Assembly (NCBI RefSeq): GCF_901000735.1
Contig: NC_081551.1
Span: 11,881,604 to 11,945,603, forward strand
Reading direction: 5' to 3'
Origin: Corylus avellana
Taxonomy: Eukaryota > Streptophyta > Magnoliopsida > Fagales > Betulaceae
DNA: 64,000 bases
A model generated the notes under the pieces. It ran no database searches, was not told the DNA's origin, and saw only the letters and a program-made list of their open reading frames with translations. Positions 11,340-23,617 of this stretch are shown here, piece by piece. Every line of letters starts with the position of its first letter. The first letter of the stretch is position 1. A program made the translations under genes and the position numbers.

Positions 11340-14310
11340 TAATATGAGAGTCTACTAAATAGCACTACTTCCCTCGAAATGCCTATACTTTCAATAAGAA
11401 TTCTTTTTCCATTTTATCTTAATTTCTACCTTTCCATTTCACTTCATTTTCCCATAACAGAGTGTTCATCTGTTACAATTTCGATTTGTTGTTGTTGGCC
11501 GAATTTGATGAAATTTTTTTTCTCATAATCGGTTTTGATTCACATATTGGTAAATTTAACGGAGTGTTATGTAGGAGCGGAGTGAACCAAACGATTCTCG
11601 AACCCAAAAAAAAAAAAAAGGATAAAAATATTTAAGCTGATAATGGCAATCAATCATTTTTTTGTGGAGACACTTCGTGAAGTTTATGCTATGTAAATTT
11701 CTCACCCCACTTCAAGATTCTGAAGCAGCCAATCTTGTACTTCTATTCTCATTCATTGTAATACCCCGAAAATAAATTAGGGTTAAGTACACTCTAATTA
11801 TGATGCTAGGGTTGGTTCTGATTGGTAAAGTATAAGACCTTGGACTCTTTGAGAATTTACTATTGCACCGACATTCAACAGAGGTGCCGATGCCTGTAGT
11901 ACTGAAGAATCAGCTTATACATGGTAACCAATGAATATAACATCAATTACAGTGTGTAGGTTAAGAAATAATTCCTAAAGGACGAGAAAGCATTGGAAAT
12001 GTCGTCTTAAGAGGGAATCTTAGATTTTTGAATCCCAAGAAGGCACTCAAAAATATTGTGATGGATACCATAACATTCATCTCGGAAAGAGCTTTCCGGA
12101 ATGGGGTCGCATGCGCAATTCCGAGACTCGTAGCAAGAGTTATGCCTGTTTTACTGAACACTGCACAATCGGTCAAATTGCTGAAAAGTCAACTGCGAAT
12201 GTTCACTAGTTTTGGCTGAGCGCTCGCTGACCAAAAGTATAGACATGCTTTTTAGAGCATCAAAAAGGTACAGACAGGCTTTTCAGGAGTAAGTGATGAG
12301 TATCAAATGTCGCATATTTGGGCCCCTTAACTTGTATTTGTTAAAACCTTAGCTTTGTTATTTTCTAATGTTTTTGGTTAGTTTTGGTATTTTAATGTTT
12401 TAGTGTTTTGCAGGTCATTGAGAGAAAACTGCGATCTTTGGTGTGGAAATGTGCAAAGAAATCGAAGAAGTGAAGAAGAAGCATTCTTTGGAAGTGCACT
12501 CGAGCGCAGGGAGACTACGATCGAGCGCACTCGCGCAATCATCCGGATGCGCAGCCCCCAAGTACTGCATCGCAGTAGCCGTGAAGACCCGAGTGTGCTT
12601 GAGCACACCCCAAGTGCGATCAAGCGCATTTACGCTAACCTAGCAGCGTTGAAACCCTAGACTTTTATTATTTATAGCATATTTTTCTGTTGTAAACACA
12701 CGTTGGGAGGCGTCATTTAGAGCCTATTTTTGACCTAGAGTTGTTCTTGTGCTTTTTCAGATGTTTTCCTTTGTAAGTTTTATGTTTGTTATGATTTCAA
12801 TTGATTTGATTATGTCTTTTGTTATCATGAGAGGATAAAACCTTCAACTAAGGTTGAAGATGAAGCCTCGCCATTGATTAGTTTTATGTTTGTTCCTACA
12901 ATTCTGACCTTAATGTAATGTATGTTCGTTTCAATTCAATTATGTGACAAAGTTGTGTTTGATTGTGCCAAAGTTGGATATTCATTGTGTTTTATCCGAC
13001 GGATACATTGCATCTTTTGATTTACTTTTGATATCCATTGTCTTTTGTGCAAAGCACGGATGCATTGGATCTTTTGAATTAAATTAGATATGCATTGTCA
13101 TTTGTCAAATGGATGGATTCATTGAATCTTTCAATAGGAACAATAGAACATGCATAGGGTTTAATTGTTTGTCGGATTTATGATCTAAAACATAAGCATA
13201 TATGCTTTAATTTGGTGAGGTGGATTCTGAAAACCTTAGTACCTTTTTATCATTCCATTTAATCAGTTTTAATTTTAGTTTATTTTTATTTTGCACGACA
13301 AAAATTCCAAAATTCAGAACTAGGTAAAAATAGAATTAGTTTAGATAAAAATTGATTTTTGCAACGCAATTCCCTGTGGATCGACCTCGCACTTACACAC
13401 ACTATATTGCACACGACTCGTGCGCTTGTGAGTACAATTAAATTTGTACATCAGTAAGTCCAACAGTACACCGAACGCTAGGTGGGGGGTCACTTGAGTG
13501 CTCGCCCAAAGACATTCCAGGGAACGTCATCTTGGCCCGGCATTCTATAGCCCTTATTTTATGTTCTAGGTTCGTCTTGGCTCAGGTTTAGAACTAATAA
13601 TAAGTCTTTTCTCAGTATTCGAGGTTATGGAGCCTCAAGGGTATTTTATGGAGGAGCCTTACAACCCGGGTGAGTACAAACTCACATGGATACTTGTTGT
13701 TACTTTTCCCGCATTGCACACCTATTTTTTATATATCAAATATGCATATTTACAACTCTCTTGAAATACATTTTGGAACCACTATGAACTCTCTTTTGTA
13801 AAAAAGTCTGTTGATTAACAAGATATTGATGAGACTTGTAAAAGTATGCATGTAAAAGACGGATAAGATTAATTGTATCGTATGGCATGGTACACCAATA
13901 AGCGCGGGATAACGGCCATGAGCCTATTATACAGGTTAACTTTATAGTCAAACATGTGTGTGTGTGTGGGCCTTGGATCCAATAGTTATTTTGTGATCAG
14001 TGCAACCATTCCTAATGATTGGTCACTATAAGACGTACATCACAAAAAGTGTGGGCCATCCAAAGTCGGACTCGGTCAAACTGCTAGTGTTATGGACGGT
14101 AACGTACAATATCTGGGGCACTCATATTGTAAAATAGGTCTCTCTGGACAGAGCCAACCCTGCTAAGAAGGGGTAATATCTCGGGTAGACCATATTGTTG
14201 AACTATGACATGATTCTCATATTACAACATATATTATATCTGTATTGCATCCATAATAAATTATCACCTCATAATATTGCATGTGCTTTATAAATAAATG
14301 AGTTCACCAT
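11230..14310. repeat. Tandem duplication, copy 1 (contains a solo LTR)
   Basis: This is the first copy of a direct tandem duplication. Collinear landmarks are shared with copy 2: the stem-loop MITE, a TGTAATACCCCGAAAATAAATTAG block at 11757 that looks like the head of a chromovirus-type Gypsy LTR, the CGCTCGCTGACC block, ACCCGGGTGAGTACAAACTC, and the tail AATGAGTTCACCAT. Without the 1,160-bp solo LTR and its 5-bp duplication, copy 1 is 1,916 bp against 1,894 bp for copy 2. It appears to be truncated LTR-retrotransposon DNA; no open protein-coding frame is retained. Confidence 0.85.
12294..13453 (+). mobile_element. Solo LTR (Gypsy, Athila/Tat-like family) with 5-bp target duplication GTAAG
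   Basis: The segment starts TGATGAG and ends ACATCA (TG...CA) and is flanked by GTAAG at 12289-12293 and 13454-13458. Copy 2 of the tandem duplication has the uninterrupted site (GGGGTAAGTCC near 15,376), which proves the insertion boundaries. No internal domain is present, so it is a solo LTR left by recombination between two LTRs. The GC-rich block 12,470-12,640 carries GATCGAGCGCAC-type motifs shared with the other LTRs at 31-39 kb. Open frames inside it are not genes. Confidence 0.93.
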
Positions 14311-16204
14311 ACAATTATAATGATGTAGCAGTGAATATCAACTTTTGGATCAACAAGAGCTTATAAAAATAAAAATCAATGCCTGATATTCACTGCCATA
14401 TTATCATAATTGTATGACAATAATATGAGAGTCTACTAAATAGCACTACTCCCCTCAAAATGCCTATAGTTTCAATAAGAATTTTTTTTCCATTTTATCT
14501 TAATTTCTACCTTTCCATTTCACTTCATTTTCCCATAACAAATTGTTCATCTGTTATAATTTCGGTTTGTTGTTGTTGGCCAAATTTGATGAAATTTTTT
14601 TCTCATAATGGGTTTTGATTTACAGATTGGTAAATTTAACGGAGTGTTATGCAAGAATGGGGCGAACCAAACGATTCTCGAACCAAAAAAAAAAAAAAAA
14701 CAAAGGATAAAAGTGTTTAAGCTGATAATAGCAATCAATCAATTTTTTTGTGGAGACACTTTGTGAAGTTTATGCTATGTAAATTTCTCACCCCACTTCA
14801 AGATTCTGAAGTAGCCAATCTTTTACTTCTGTTCTCATTCATTGTAATACGCCGAAAATAAATTAGGGTTAAGTACACTCTAATTATGATGCTAGGGTTG
14901 GTTCCCATTTGGTAAAGTATAAGACCTTGGATTCTTTAAGAATTTACTATTGCACCGATGTTCAATAGAGGTGTCGATGCTTGTAATACTGAAGAATCAG
15001 CTTATATATGGTAACCAATGAGTATGACATCAATTACAATGAGTAGGTTAAGGAATAATTCCTAAAGGACAAGAAAGCATTGGAAACACCGTCTTAAGAT
15101 GGAGTCTTAGATTTTCAAATCCCAAGAAGGCACTCAAAAATATTGGGATGGATACCATGACATTCGTCTCGGAAAGAGCTTTCAGGAATCGGGTTGTATT
15201 CGCAATTCCAAGACCCATAGCAAGAGTTATGCCCGTTTTACTGAACACTGCGCAATCGGTCAAATTGCTGAAAAGTCAACTGCGAATGCTCATTGGTTTT
15301 GGCCAAGCGCTCGCTGACCGAAAGTACAGACATGCTTTTCAGAGCGTCAAAAAGGTACAAATAGGCTTTTCAGGGGTAAGTCCAACAGTACACCGAACGC
15401 TCGGTGGGGGACCACCCGAGTGCTCGCCCAAAGACATTCCAAGGAATGTCATCTTAGCCTGACATTCTATAGCCCCTATTTTATGTTCTAGGTTCGTCTT
15501 GCTCAGGTTTAGAGCTAATGATAAATCTTTTCTCACTACTCGAGGTTATAGAGCCTTAAAGGGATTTTATGGAGGAGCCTTACCACCCGGGTGAGTACAA
15601 ACTCACATGGATACTTGTTGTTACTTTTCCCGCATTGCACCCCTATATATATATATATCAAATATGCATATTTACAACTCTCCTGAAATACATTTTGGAA
15701 CCACTATGAACTCTCTTTTGTAAAAACGTATGTTGATTAACATATATTGATGAAACTTGTAAAAGTATACATGTAACGGCCATGGGCTTACACCGATACG
15801 TGCAGGATAATGGCCATGGGCTTACTATACAGGTTAACTTTATGGTCAAATGTGTGTGTGTGGGCCTTGGATCAAATGGTTATTTCATGACCAGCACAGC
15901 CATCCTTAATGGTTGGTCACTATAGGACGTACATCACTAATAGCGTGGGCCATCCAAAGTCAGACTCGATCAAACTACTAGTGTTATGTACAATAGCGTA
16001 CAATAACTGGGGCACCGATATTATATTACAGGTTCCTCGGGACAGCGCTAACCCTACTAAGAAGGGGTAATGTCTTGGGTAGACCATATTGTTGAACTAT
16101 GACATGATTCTCTTGTTACAACATATATTATATCTATATTGCATCCATAATAAATTGTCACCTCATAATATTGCATGTGTTTTGTAAACAAATGAGTTCA
16201 CCAT
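14311..16204. repeat. Tandem duplication, copy 2
   Basis: Second copy, beginning at ACAATTATAATGATG directly after the tail of copy 1. The junction reads TTCACCAT then ACAATTA. The trinucleotide CAT is shared by the two parental breakpoints (11227-11229 and 16202-16204), so the duplication was joined at 3-bp microhomology. It lacks the solo LTR of copy 1. The 4.2-kb hAT element inserted just beyond its right end. Confidence 0.85.
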
Positions 16205-16510
16205 TTAATGATGGGTAGGGTTGGCAATTTTGACACTACCCGACAACCTGACACGAACACGACACGAAATTAGCGGGTTTGGGTTTACTTTAAACGGGTT
16301 TGGGTCATAAACGGGTCGACCCGTTTATGACCCCGTTTATGAGTGCTTGGCGGGTCGTGTCGCGGGTCGACCCGCCAGACCCGTTTGTTTTGTTTTTTTT
16401 TTTTTTTTTTTAACCTAAAGGCTAAAAGAAATTAAAAAATTAAAGGAAATTAGAAAAGACTAGAAGAGTTAGGCGTGCCATTCCTCGGTTCCTCCATTCC
16501 AGATAAGTCG

Positions 16511-16820
16511 AAAACCCATTCGGCCATTTCAACCCATTCCTCCCTCGAGCTCACCGGACCTCACGCCGCGCCACCGCCCACGGCCACGCCACTGCCGGTC
16601 TCTCTCTCGCCGCTCCTCCACTTGTCAGCATCAGACTCCTCACGCAGCTTGCAGCCACGTCCCACTGAAACGGAAACCCATTCGGCCCATTCCTCCCTCG
16701 AGCTCACCGGACCTCACGCCGCGCCACCGCCCACAGCCGCGCCACTGCCGGTCTCTCTCTCGCCGCTCCTCCACTTGTCAGCATCAGACTCCTCACGCAG
16801 CCTGCAGCCACGTCCCAACT
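16511..16820 (+). repeat. 153-bp direct repeat in the hAT 5' region
   Basis: The block starting CCCATTCCTCCCTCGAGCTC at 16533 recurs at 16686 almost unchanged through CAGCCACGTCCCA. It is CpG-rich and lies between the left terminus and the transposase start, so it is probably promoter or leader DNA. A 160-codon open frame runs across it only because the unit length is a multiple of three. Confidence 0.8.
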
Positions 16821-16903
16821 CCCACGGACCCACGAAGCCACGGACCCACGCCACACCACCGCCACTCCTCGCCTCCTCTACCGCCGCTCTCTCTCTTCCG
16901 CCG

Positions 16904-19900
16904 ATGTCGCATCCGGTATGTATCTCTCTCTTCAGTCTCTTGCTCTCTCAAATCTGAATATTGATGCTCTGATTTTATGGATTGTTGGCTTTTGCTTCAT
17001 TTTAGGCTTTTGTGTTTGTTGTGGAAATTTTGAAGTGATTTTGTGTTTGTTTGTGAAAATTTTGAAGTGATTTTGTGTTTAGGGTTTAAATTTTGAAGTG
17101 AGCTGCTTTTGACCAAAGCCCATGAACTGAATTGAACCAATTTCGGAATTTCCCATAAATATTATTCAAACTTCAAAGTAACATGAGCAGATGAGCTTCA
17201 CCCTTCTAGCCTTCTTCTTTGTTCAAGCTTGTTTGCCCATTCATTGAAAAAAAAAAAAAAAATACTTTTGATAATGGATTAATCAATCAGGACTTAGGAG
17301 CCAAACTTGTGTATGTATTGAAAGATGGATGTGGCTTAACTAATCAATTTGGTTGGGGTAGAAAAATATATTTTTGGTCTCATATAGGCTTAACTAATCA
17401 ATTTGGATGTGGCTTTTGTGTTTGTTGTGGAAATATTTAACAATATGTTATACCTAGAGTTGAGCACTTAAAGTTGTTACTCTTTTGAGACTCAATATCT
17501 TATCCTAGAATACTTATAAAAATAAAAAATAAAAAAAAATCTCATCCTAGAACATGCTAGGAGCCTAGGAGGCCTCCAATTTATATATATAAAATTGCTA
17601 AACACAATTTGACAACAAACAATGTGTTTGATGAATGACAAAGAATTAATGCCTACTTAATTCTAGTTTTGTGATAGCATTACTAAATTTGGTTTGATTC
17701 TTACTTTTGAACTTATCTTTAACTAACTTACTAACGATTATGTGTGTAGGTGATTAACGAAGATTCGGTTATATTCGATGATGATGTGGTTGAAATAAAT
17801 ACAATAGGAGATGAAGATCCTTTTGTTCATACGAATCCGATGACGAACAAAAGGGTCCAAAAGAAGCGTAAGAAGACCTCAGTAGTTTGGACCCATTTTG
17901 ATGAAATTCGTTCTAAAGATCCAAATGACTCAAGGATATGGGCAAAATGCAAGTTTTGTGATCATAAATATATAGCTAACAGTTCACATGGAACTGGAAA
18001 TCTGCAGAAGCATATGAAGGTTTGTGGGGGGAAAAATGATCATGATATTCAGCAATTGCTCCTATCTAGAGATCAAGGAACTCTGTCAGTAAGTACCTCA
18101 AAATTTGATCCAAAAAGATATAGAGAATTGTTGGTTGCTATGATTATTAAGCATGACTTGCCATTTTCATATGTTGAATATGATGGTGTAAGAGAGTTGC
18201 ATAGATACTTGCGTAGTGATGTACCATTAATCTCTAGAAATACTGCTAAGGCAGAATTGGTCAAGATGCATATGTTGGAGAAACAAAAGGTTAAGTCTTT
18301 GTTAACTGTTTGTCCTGGAAGGATTAGTTTTACATCTGATTTGTGGACTTCTTTGAAAACTGATGGATATATTTGTCTCACTGCTCATTTTATTTTCAAA
18401 AATTGGGTATTATCTAAAAGGGTGATAAGTTTTTCATTTATGCCCCCACCACATAATGGTGATTCTTTGGCTGACAAGATAGATAGTTTGCTACAAGAGT
18501 GGGGGATTGATAAAAAGGTTTTCTCTATAACATTAGATAATGCTTCTGCAAATGATGGTTGTGTTGAGAAACTGAAACAAAAATTAAACATGAGGAAAGC
18601 CCTTCTTTGTGAAGGTGAGTTGTTTCAAATGGGTTGTTGTGCCCATATTCTTAATTTGATTGTGCAAGATGGATTGAAAGAGATTGCTGATGCTATCCAA
18701 AATATTCGAGATAGTGTTAAGTATTTTAGAGGATCACAAGTAAGAAAACAAAGTTTTCTTCATGCTGTCAATCAAATGTCATTGGACAGTAACAAGGGGT
18801 TAAGACAAGATGTGCCAACCAGATGGAATTCGATATATCTTATACTTGAGAGTGCTATTCACTATAGGCGTGCTTTTGCTTATTTGGAGATGACTGATAA
18901 AAATTATAAATTTTGTCCTAGTTCACTTGAATGGGAAAGGGTGATTGATATCAGTACTTTTTTGGGCTGCTTCTATCGTGCTACATGTGCTTTTTCTGGT
19001 ACCAAATATCCCACAGCCAATTTATACTTTCCTGTAGTTGCATTGATTTATATGAACTTGAGGCAAGAAGTGGGCGAACATGGGTATAAGAAATTAATGG
19101 CAAATCAAATGCTCGCCAAATTTGAGAAATATTGGTCAGAATTTAATGTAGCATTAGCCATTGCAGTTGTCTTGGATCCTCGTTACAAGCTTCGCCTTGT
19201 AAAGTACTACTATACGAAGATTTATGGAGCTGATTCTGAAGAGTATAATAATGTTTTTAATAAGTTAATCAAACTTTTTATGGAGTATAGTACTCCTACA
19301 ACTTCAAGCTCCACAGTCGTTCGGCCACAAGAAGACCCAGATTGGGAAAAGGTGAATAATATCATAAGTTTCTTAGCTCGTTAGTAACTTACTTAGTATA
19401 TTATATATATACTCATAACCATTTACTAATTTTATGTTTATATTCTCTCTGTTCATGTAGGAATTTCTAGCATTTGATGGAGTCGATTCTGATGCAAACA
19501 AGACTCAATTAGAACTTTATTTGGATGAGCCCAAGTATGTGGAAAAGAATGCGACATTTCATATCCTTTCATTTTGGAAAGGAAATGAATTTCGTTATCC
19601 TGAAGTAGCTGCCATGGCTCGTGATATTTTGAGTATTCCTATTTCGACTGTTGCTTCAGAATCCACTTTTAGTGTTGGTGGACGTGTGATTGATCAGTAC
19701 AGGAGTTCACTTAAACCTGATATTGTTGAGGCATTAATTTGTACTAGAGATTGGTTATATGGAGAGCAAGGTAATATTAGTTATTTGCATATTTAATTTT
19801 TTTCATTTACTTGTAATTTTTTTATCTTACTTTAATGACATTAATTTCTCCTCTTATTTTTTGATATAGAACAAGCTTTAATGACGGTGGATAACGAAGA

Positions 19901-19967
19901 AGAGGATGTTCTGACATTGGATAGTATCAGTTCCTGTCAGATTCCAAGTTCATCTGGAGCGTGTTAA
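16904..19967 (+). CDS. hAT transposase (zf-BED, RNase-H-like core, hAT dimerisation domain)
   Basis: Predicted exons are 16904-16915, 17750-19351, 19461-19770 and 19870-19967, 2,022 nt or 673 aa, with matching phases and GT-AG ends. The first exon codes only four residues (MSHP), then the frame enters the long second exon. A BED-type zinc finger spans about residues 49-97 (KCKFC, then HMKVC). The core shows FTSDLWTS and ITLDNASANDG, in positions typical of catalytic aspartates, then CCAHILNL. The dimerisation domain at about 558-645 includes SFWKGN, RYPEVA and STVASESTFS. It would bind the element ends and catalyse cut-and-paste transposition. The tiny first exon is the least certain part; a start within exon 2 at 17842 (ATGACGAAC) would still keep the zinc finger. 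Confidence 0.9.
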
Positions 19968-20422
19968 AATGAGCATATTTGTTGATCATTCAACTATTCA
20001 AGAGTGGACAAGAAGTGGCAAAAATGAGAACTCATTTTGTATTTGTAAATTTGTAATGATGTAGTTTTTTTTTTTTTTTTGGGTTATTTGATTGGACAAT
20101 TAAGCATATTAACTTATAACTATTAAGTGATTTGGTGTGGCTAGTCTGCTAGGAGTTTAATTTTAAGAGATAATTGCTAAAAATATTATTATTTTATTAA
20201 AAAAAAAAAATCATTTTTTAAGTTAAACGGGTCGTGTCGACCCGGCACGACCCATTAGTTTAAACGGGTCTCACGGGTCGTGTCGTGCGACCCGTGAAAA
20301 ACCTGGGTTCGAGTCGTGTCGGGGGGTCCGACCCGTTTAATAAACAGGTCGTGTTTGGGTCTTTGTTAAACGGGTCGCGGGTCGTAAACGGGTCGACCCG
20401 CGGACCCGTTTTGACAGCCCTA

Positions 20423-21143
20423 ATGATGGGTATATCATGCGCATTTATACTCACTAAGTTGTCGGACTTATCCTTGTATTATTTTCTCATTTTTCTCTAT
20501 ATGTCCAACTATGCTATTATAAATAGTTTAGCACAAGATGGATACCACGAAGCATCTAGTTATTGTGGAGGATTCGATCCAGGAGATGCTTAAGGACTTA
20601 TTACGAGCTTAGGCGGGTGGTTATGGTAACTAGTATGTTTGAGTTATGTTGTAGACTTAAGAGCTTGATGCATTCTTGCATACTAAGGTATAGAAATGGA
20701 TCCCTTGTAAAGATGATATGTATTAGGGCTGGAAAAAGGGGTCGGCGGGTCGACCAGTTTACGACCCGCGACCCGTTTAGGGTTAACTAGGGGTGAAAGT
20801 TGGTTACGGTAGAAAATTTTTACTTTCGAATTTCGACACATTTACGGTCGGTAAAGTTAGTTAATTCATTGACTTTTACCGATAGTACTTTTTACCGACA
20901 CCGACCGCAACCGACAAAGTCAGTTTGGTGTCGGTCGGTAATTTTAGTTTGGGCTGGGCCTTGCTTTTTCCATTGGGCATCCTTTTTTGTGCCGAATTTG
21001 TTATTTTTTTAGGGCCAATTTAAACTTTGTTGGGCTTTGAATTTTGTTATTATTTTGTTAAAACTTTGATGGGCTTTGAATTTTGTTATTTTTTTTGGGT
21101 ACAAGCCTCTGGCCAGATCCACTTTGATAAAAAAACAAAAAAC

Positions 21144-21174
<31 letters not shown>

Positions 21175-22192
21175 CTTTCAACAATTTGATAGGGTCGTGT
21201 AAAAACAATTTTCCTAATTTCAAGGATTTGTGAATATTCCCTATTTTAAGCCAAGTAAACATAAACATAAATTATGTCATATAATAAGCCAAAAAAAATA
21301 CCCAATACTATAGCAAGCAAGCATAGACAAAAATTATATCACTGTTATCACATAATAAGCAAAAACGATTCTCAATTGTAAATTTGTATTCAACAACTAT
21401 GACATTATAACATAAATTAACAATACAAGCCATAGTATATGACATTATCAATCCATTACCCATTCAAAATGAAAATATCAATCTATTAAACAACAAATAA
21501 GTCTAATAAAAAACAAACAAAAAAAAACAAACAAACAAACAAACAAACAAACTACCAATATGAAATCATCAAACAAACAAACAAGCAAACATACAAACAT
21601 CAATATGAAGAGTTCAAAACATAAACACATAAACAACTAAGTAATCTAAATTCTACAGTTAACCAACACATAATCCATCTATTTCCTAAATTATGTTATG
21701 TTGTATTACATTCATTTGATTTCGTCAACTATGTTCTAAATGTTTATTGTATACAGGAAGATGCACAAGAAAGAGTGGCATTGAGGGCAGAGATAGCAGA
21801 GTTGAGACCCCTACTTGAAAACTTTAAGCAACGATGAAAGATCATACTCATTCCACCTGACCAAATGATGCCAAATGTAGCAGATTGTAGAAGTTTTTAT
21901 ATTTACGTTGAACATGACTTGGAGGCTAACAATATTATGGTTTTGGTTTTTGTTTTATAACTAGATATTGGTTTGGGTTTTTCATTTAGGGATATATGAA
22001 TTTGGTCACAGTAATTTTCAATAGAATGTGTTTAACGGATTTAAGATAATATTTCAAATTTTTAATACCTCATAATATCATATATCTTATGACTTATAAG
22101 ATTATCTATGATAAGTATGATCATTATGACTCATAGTTATCCAAATTCTTAAATATCATCATATGAATCTCATAAGACCATATGTTATATAA
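20423..22192. other. LTR remainder and fragments of other hAT-like ends
   Basis: 20,431-20,720 continues the LTR-retrotransposon sequence interrupted by the hAT. At 20,730-20,785 a TAGGGCTGG end with GGCGGGTCGACC and GACCCGCGACCCG resembles a truncated end of the same hAT family. At 20,789 TAGGGGTGAAAG begins another hAT-like end with inverted ACCGAC motifs, but I could not find its partner. AT-rich sequence with AAAC and CAAA low complexity follows (21,120-21,600). Confidence 0.5.
21757..21837 (+). pseudogene. Short terminal exon-like remnant, function unknown
   Basis: After a good acceptor (TATACAG) there are 26 codons and a stop. They encode an acidic, probably coiled-coil peptide with ERVALRAEIAELRPLL. 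No neighbouring exon could be linked to it. It may be the tail of a transposon-encoded or captured gene; I do not recognise the family. Confidence 0.25.
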
Positions 22193-22201
22193 TTTATATA
22201 A

Positions 22202-22629
22202 GGGAAAATTACAGTTTACCCCCATAAAGTTGACAACATTTTTCAATTCGAACACTAAAGTTTCAATTTTTGCAATCTACCCCACCAAAGTTCCAATTTT
22301 TTGCAATTTGACCAATTGTATCCAAAGCTTCTCATATTGCCCTTAATTTTTATTTTTTTATTTTTTATAAAAAAATTTTAAAAAAAATTCGGGGTGGCCA
22401 TAGCCACCCATTTGGCCATCTGATCATTTTTGCACCCCCAAATTTGTTTTTTTTTCTTCATAAAAATAAAAATAAAAAATAAAAATTAGGGGCAATATGA
22501 GAATTTTGGGATAATATTGGTCGAATTGAAAAAAATTGAAACTTTGTGGGGGTGGATTGCAAAAATTGAAACTTTAGTGTTTGAATTGAAAAACGCTGTC
22601 AACTTTGGGGGGTAAACTATAATTTTCCC
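22202..22629. mobile_element. Mutator-type MITE with 9-bp target duplication TTTATATAA
   Basis: The 428-bp element starts GGGAAAATTACAGTTTACCCCC and ends in its inverse (GGGGTAAACTATAATTTTCCC). TTTATATAA is repeated exactly at 22193-22201 and 22630-22638. Long inverted arms include TTGACAAC...TTTCAATT and AAAGTTTCAATTTTTGCAAT. A 9-bp duplication points to the Mutator superfamily. It has no coding capacity. A relative lies at 32277-32612. Confidence 0.9.
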
Positions 22630-22638
22630 TTTATATAA

Positions 22639-23617
22639 TTACTATATGATATGAATATAATCATTACATCTTAGTATTATCATTAGTTACATATGAATCA
22701 TTAGATCATGTTGTCCAAGATCTAAGACCATATGATCAATATTAGTCATAATGATCATAATTCCTAAATATGATAATATGATCTAATTAACAATTATCAT
22801 ATATATAATAATATGATTAATTCCTAAGTATGATAATATGATCTAACGATTATCATATAATAATATGATAATTTTGAGTCATAATGATCATAATTCCTAA
22901 GTATGTGATGATATGATCTAAGTATTATCATATGATCTCTAACAATTTGTATAGTTTTCGATTTTATATAATATGATCTAATGATTATATGATTAAGCAT
23001 TAATATTATTCACTTTTATTATTTAATATTCATATTTAATGATTATTGTGATGTTATTAAATTGCACATATTATTCAATTACCCTTGAAATATAAGGATA
23101 TTTTTATAATAACAAAGGTTAAAATAGACATTTACTTAAATTTTTGGCGTTAGCTGCCGAAATGGGTGAAAATTTAATTCAGCCGCCCTTCTCAAAATTC
23201 CCACAATTTCTGCAAATCCACCCTCTCATCTCCTTCATTCACAGTAGCGGTTCTCTCCAGACTCCCCACATGGATCTCTCGCATGGATCTCTCCAGACTC
23301 CCCAATTTTTGTAGGCAACCCCCCACATGGATCTCTCTTCTTATCTCTCCCTCACTCGAGAAGGAAAATATTGCTAAAGACTGTCATTTTAAAGTAGTTT
23401 CCTTTTATTTTCCTGATATCTTCTCAGATATTTCCTTAAATTCATATATAGATTCACCTCCCTTTAAATACCTACTAAGTTGTATTATATACAGATCCAA
23501 ACCATTTAATTTATTTATTTATCTTTGATCATAAAAGGTATTTTGCCCATTTTTTTTTAAAAAAAAACTCTTTTAATTTTCCTTCTTATATGTCCGGAAA
23601 TGACTTAACTACTCTTG
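22639..23617. other. AT-rich intergenic DNA
   Basis: Very AT-rich sequence with repeated ATATGATCTAA and AATATGATAAT phrases (22,680-23,000). A more balanced, pyrimidine-rich patch at 23,180-23,350 repeats CATGGATCTCTC and CAGACTCCCCA. No gene is supported. Confidence 0.35.

Larger units (their letters stand above)
16216..20422 (+). mobile_element. Complete, potentially autonomous hAT transposon (4,207 bp)
   Basis: The octamer ATGATGGG flanks the element exactly at 16208-16215 and 20423-20430. The ends begin TAGGGTTGGCAA and, in reverse complement, TAGGGCTGTCAA, an imperfect inverted repeat of hAT type. Subterminal regions are packed with palindromic CGGGTCGACCCG-like motifs (16,255-16,385 and 20,225-20,410). 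Inside is one plus-strand transposase gene with no stop or frameshift in its exons. Intact ends plus intact transposase make it a candidate autonomous element. Confidence 0.93.

Noticed and set aside
12378..12660. Four overlapping frames of 63-85 codons
   Set aside because: They lie inside a solo LTR whose ends and target duplication are certain, and overlap on both strands in its GC-rich block.
16475..16957. 160-codon open frame rich in Pro/Ser/Leu before the hAT transposase
   Set aside because: It spans a CpG-rich 153-bp direct repeat whose length is a multiple of three. The composition is low complexity. The ATG at 16904 joined to exon 2 explains the transposase start without it.
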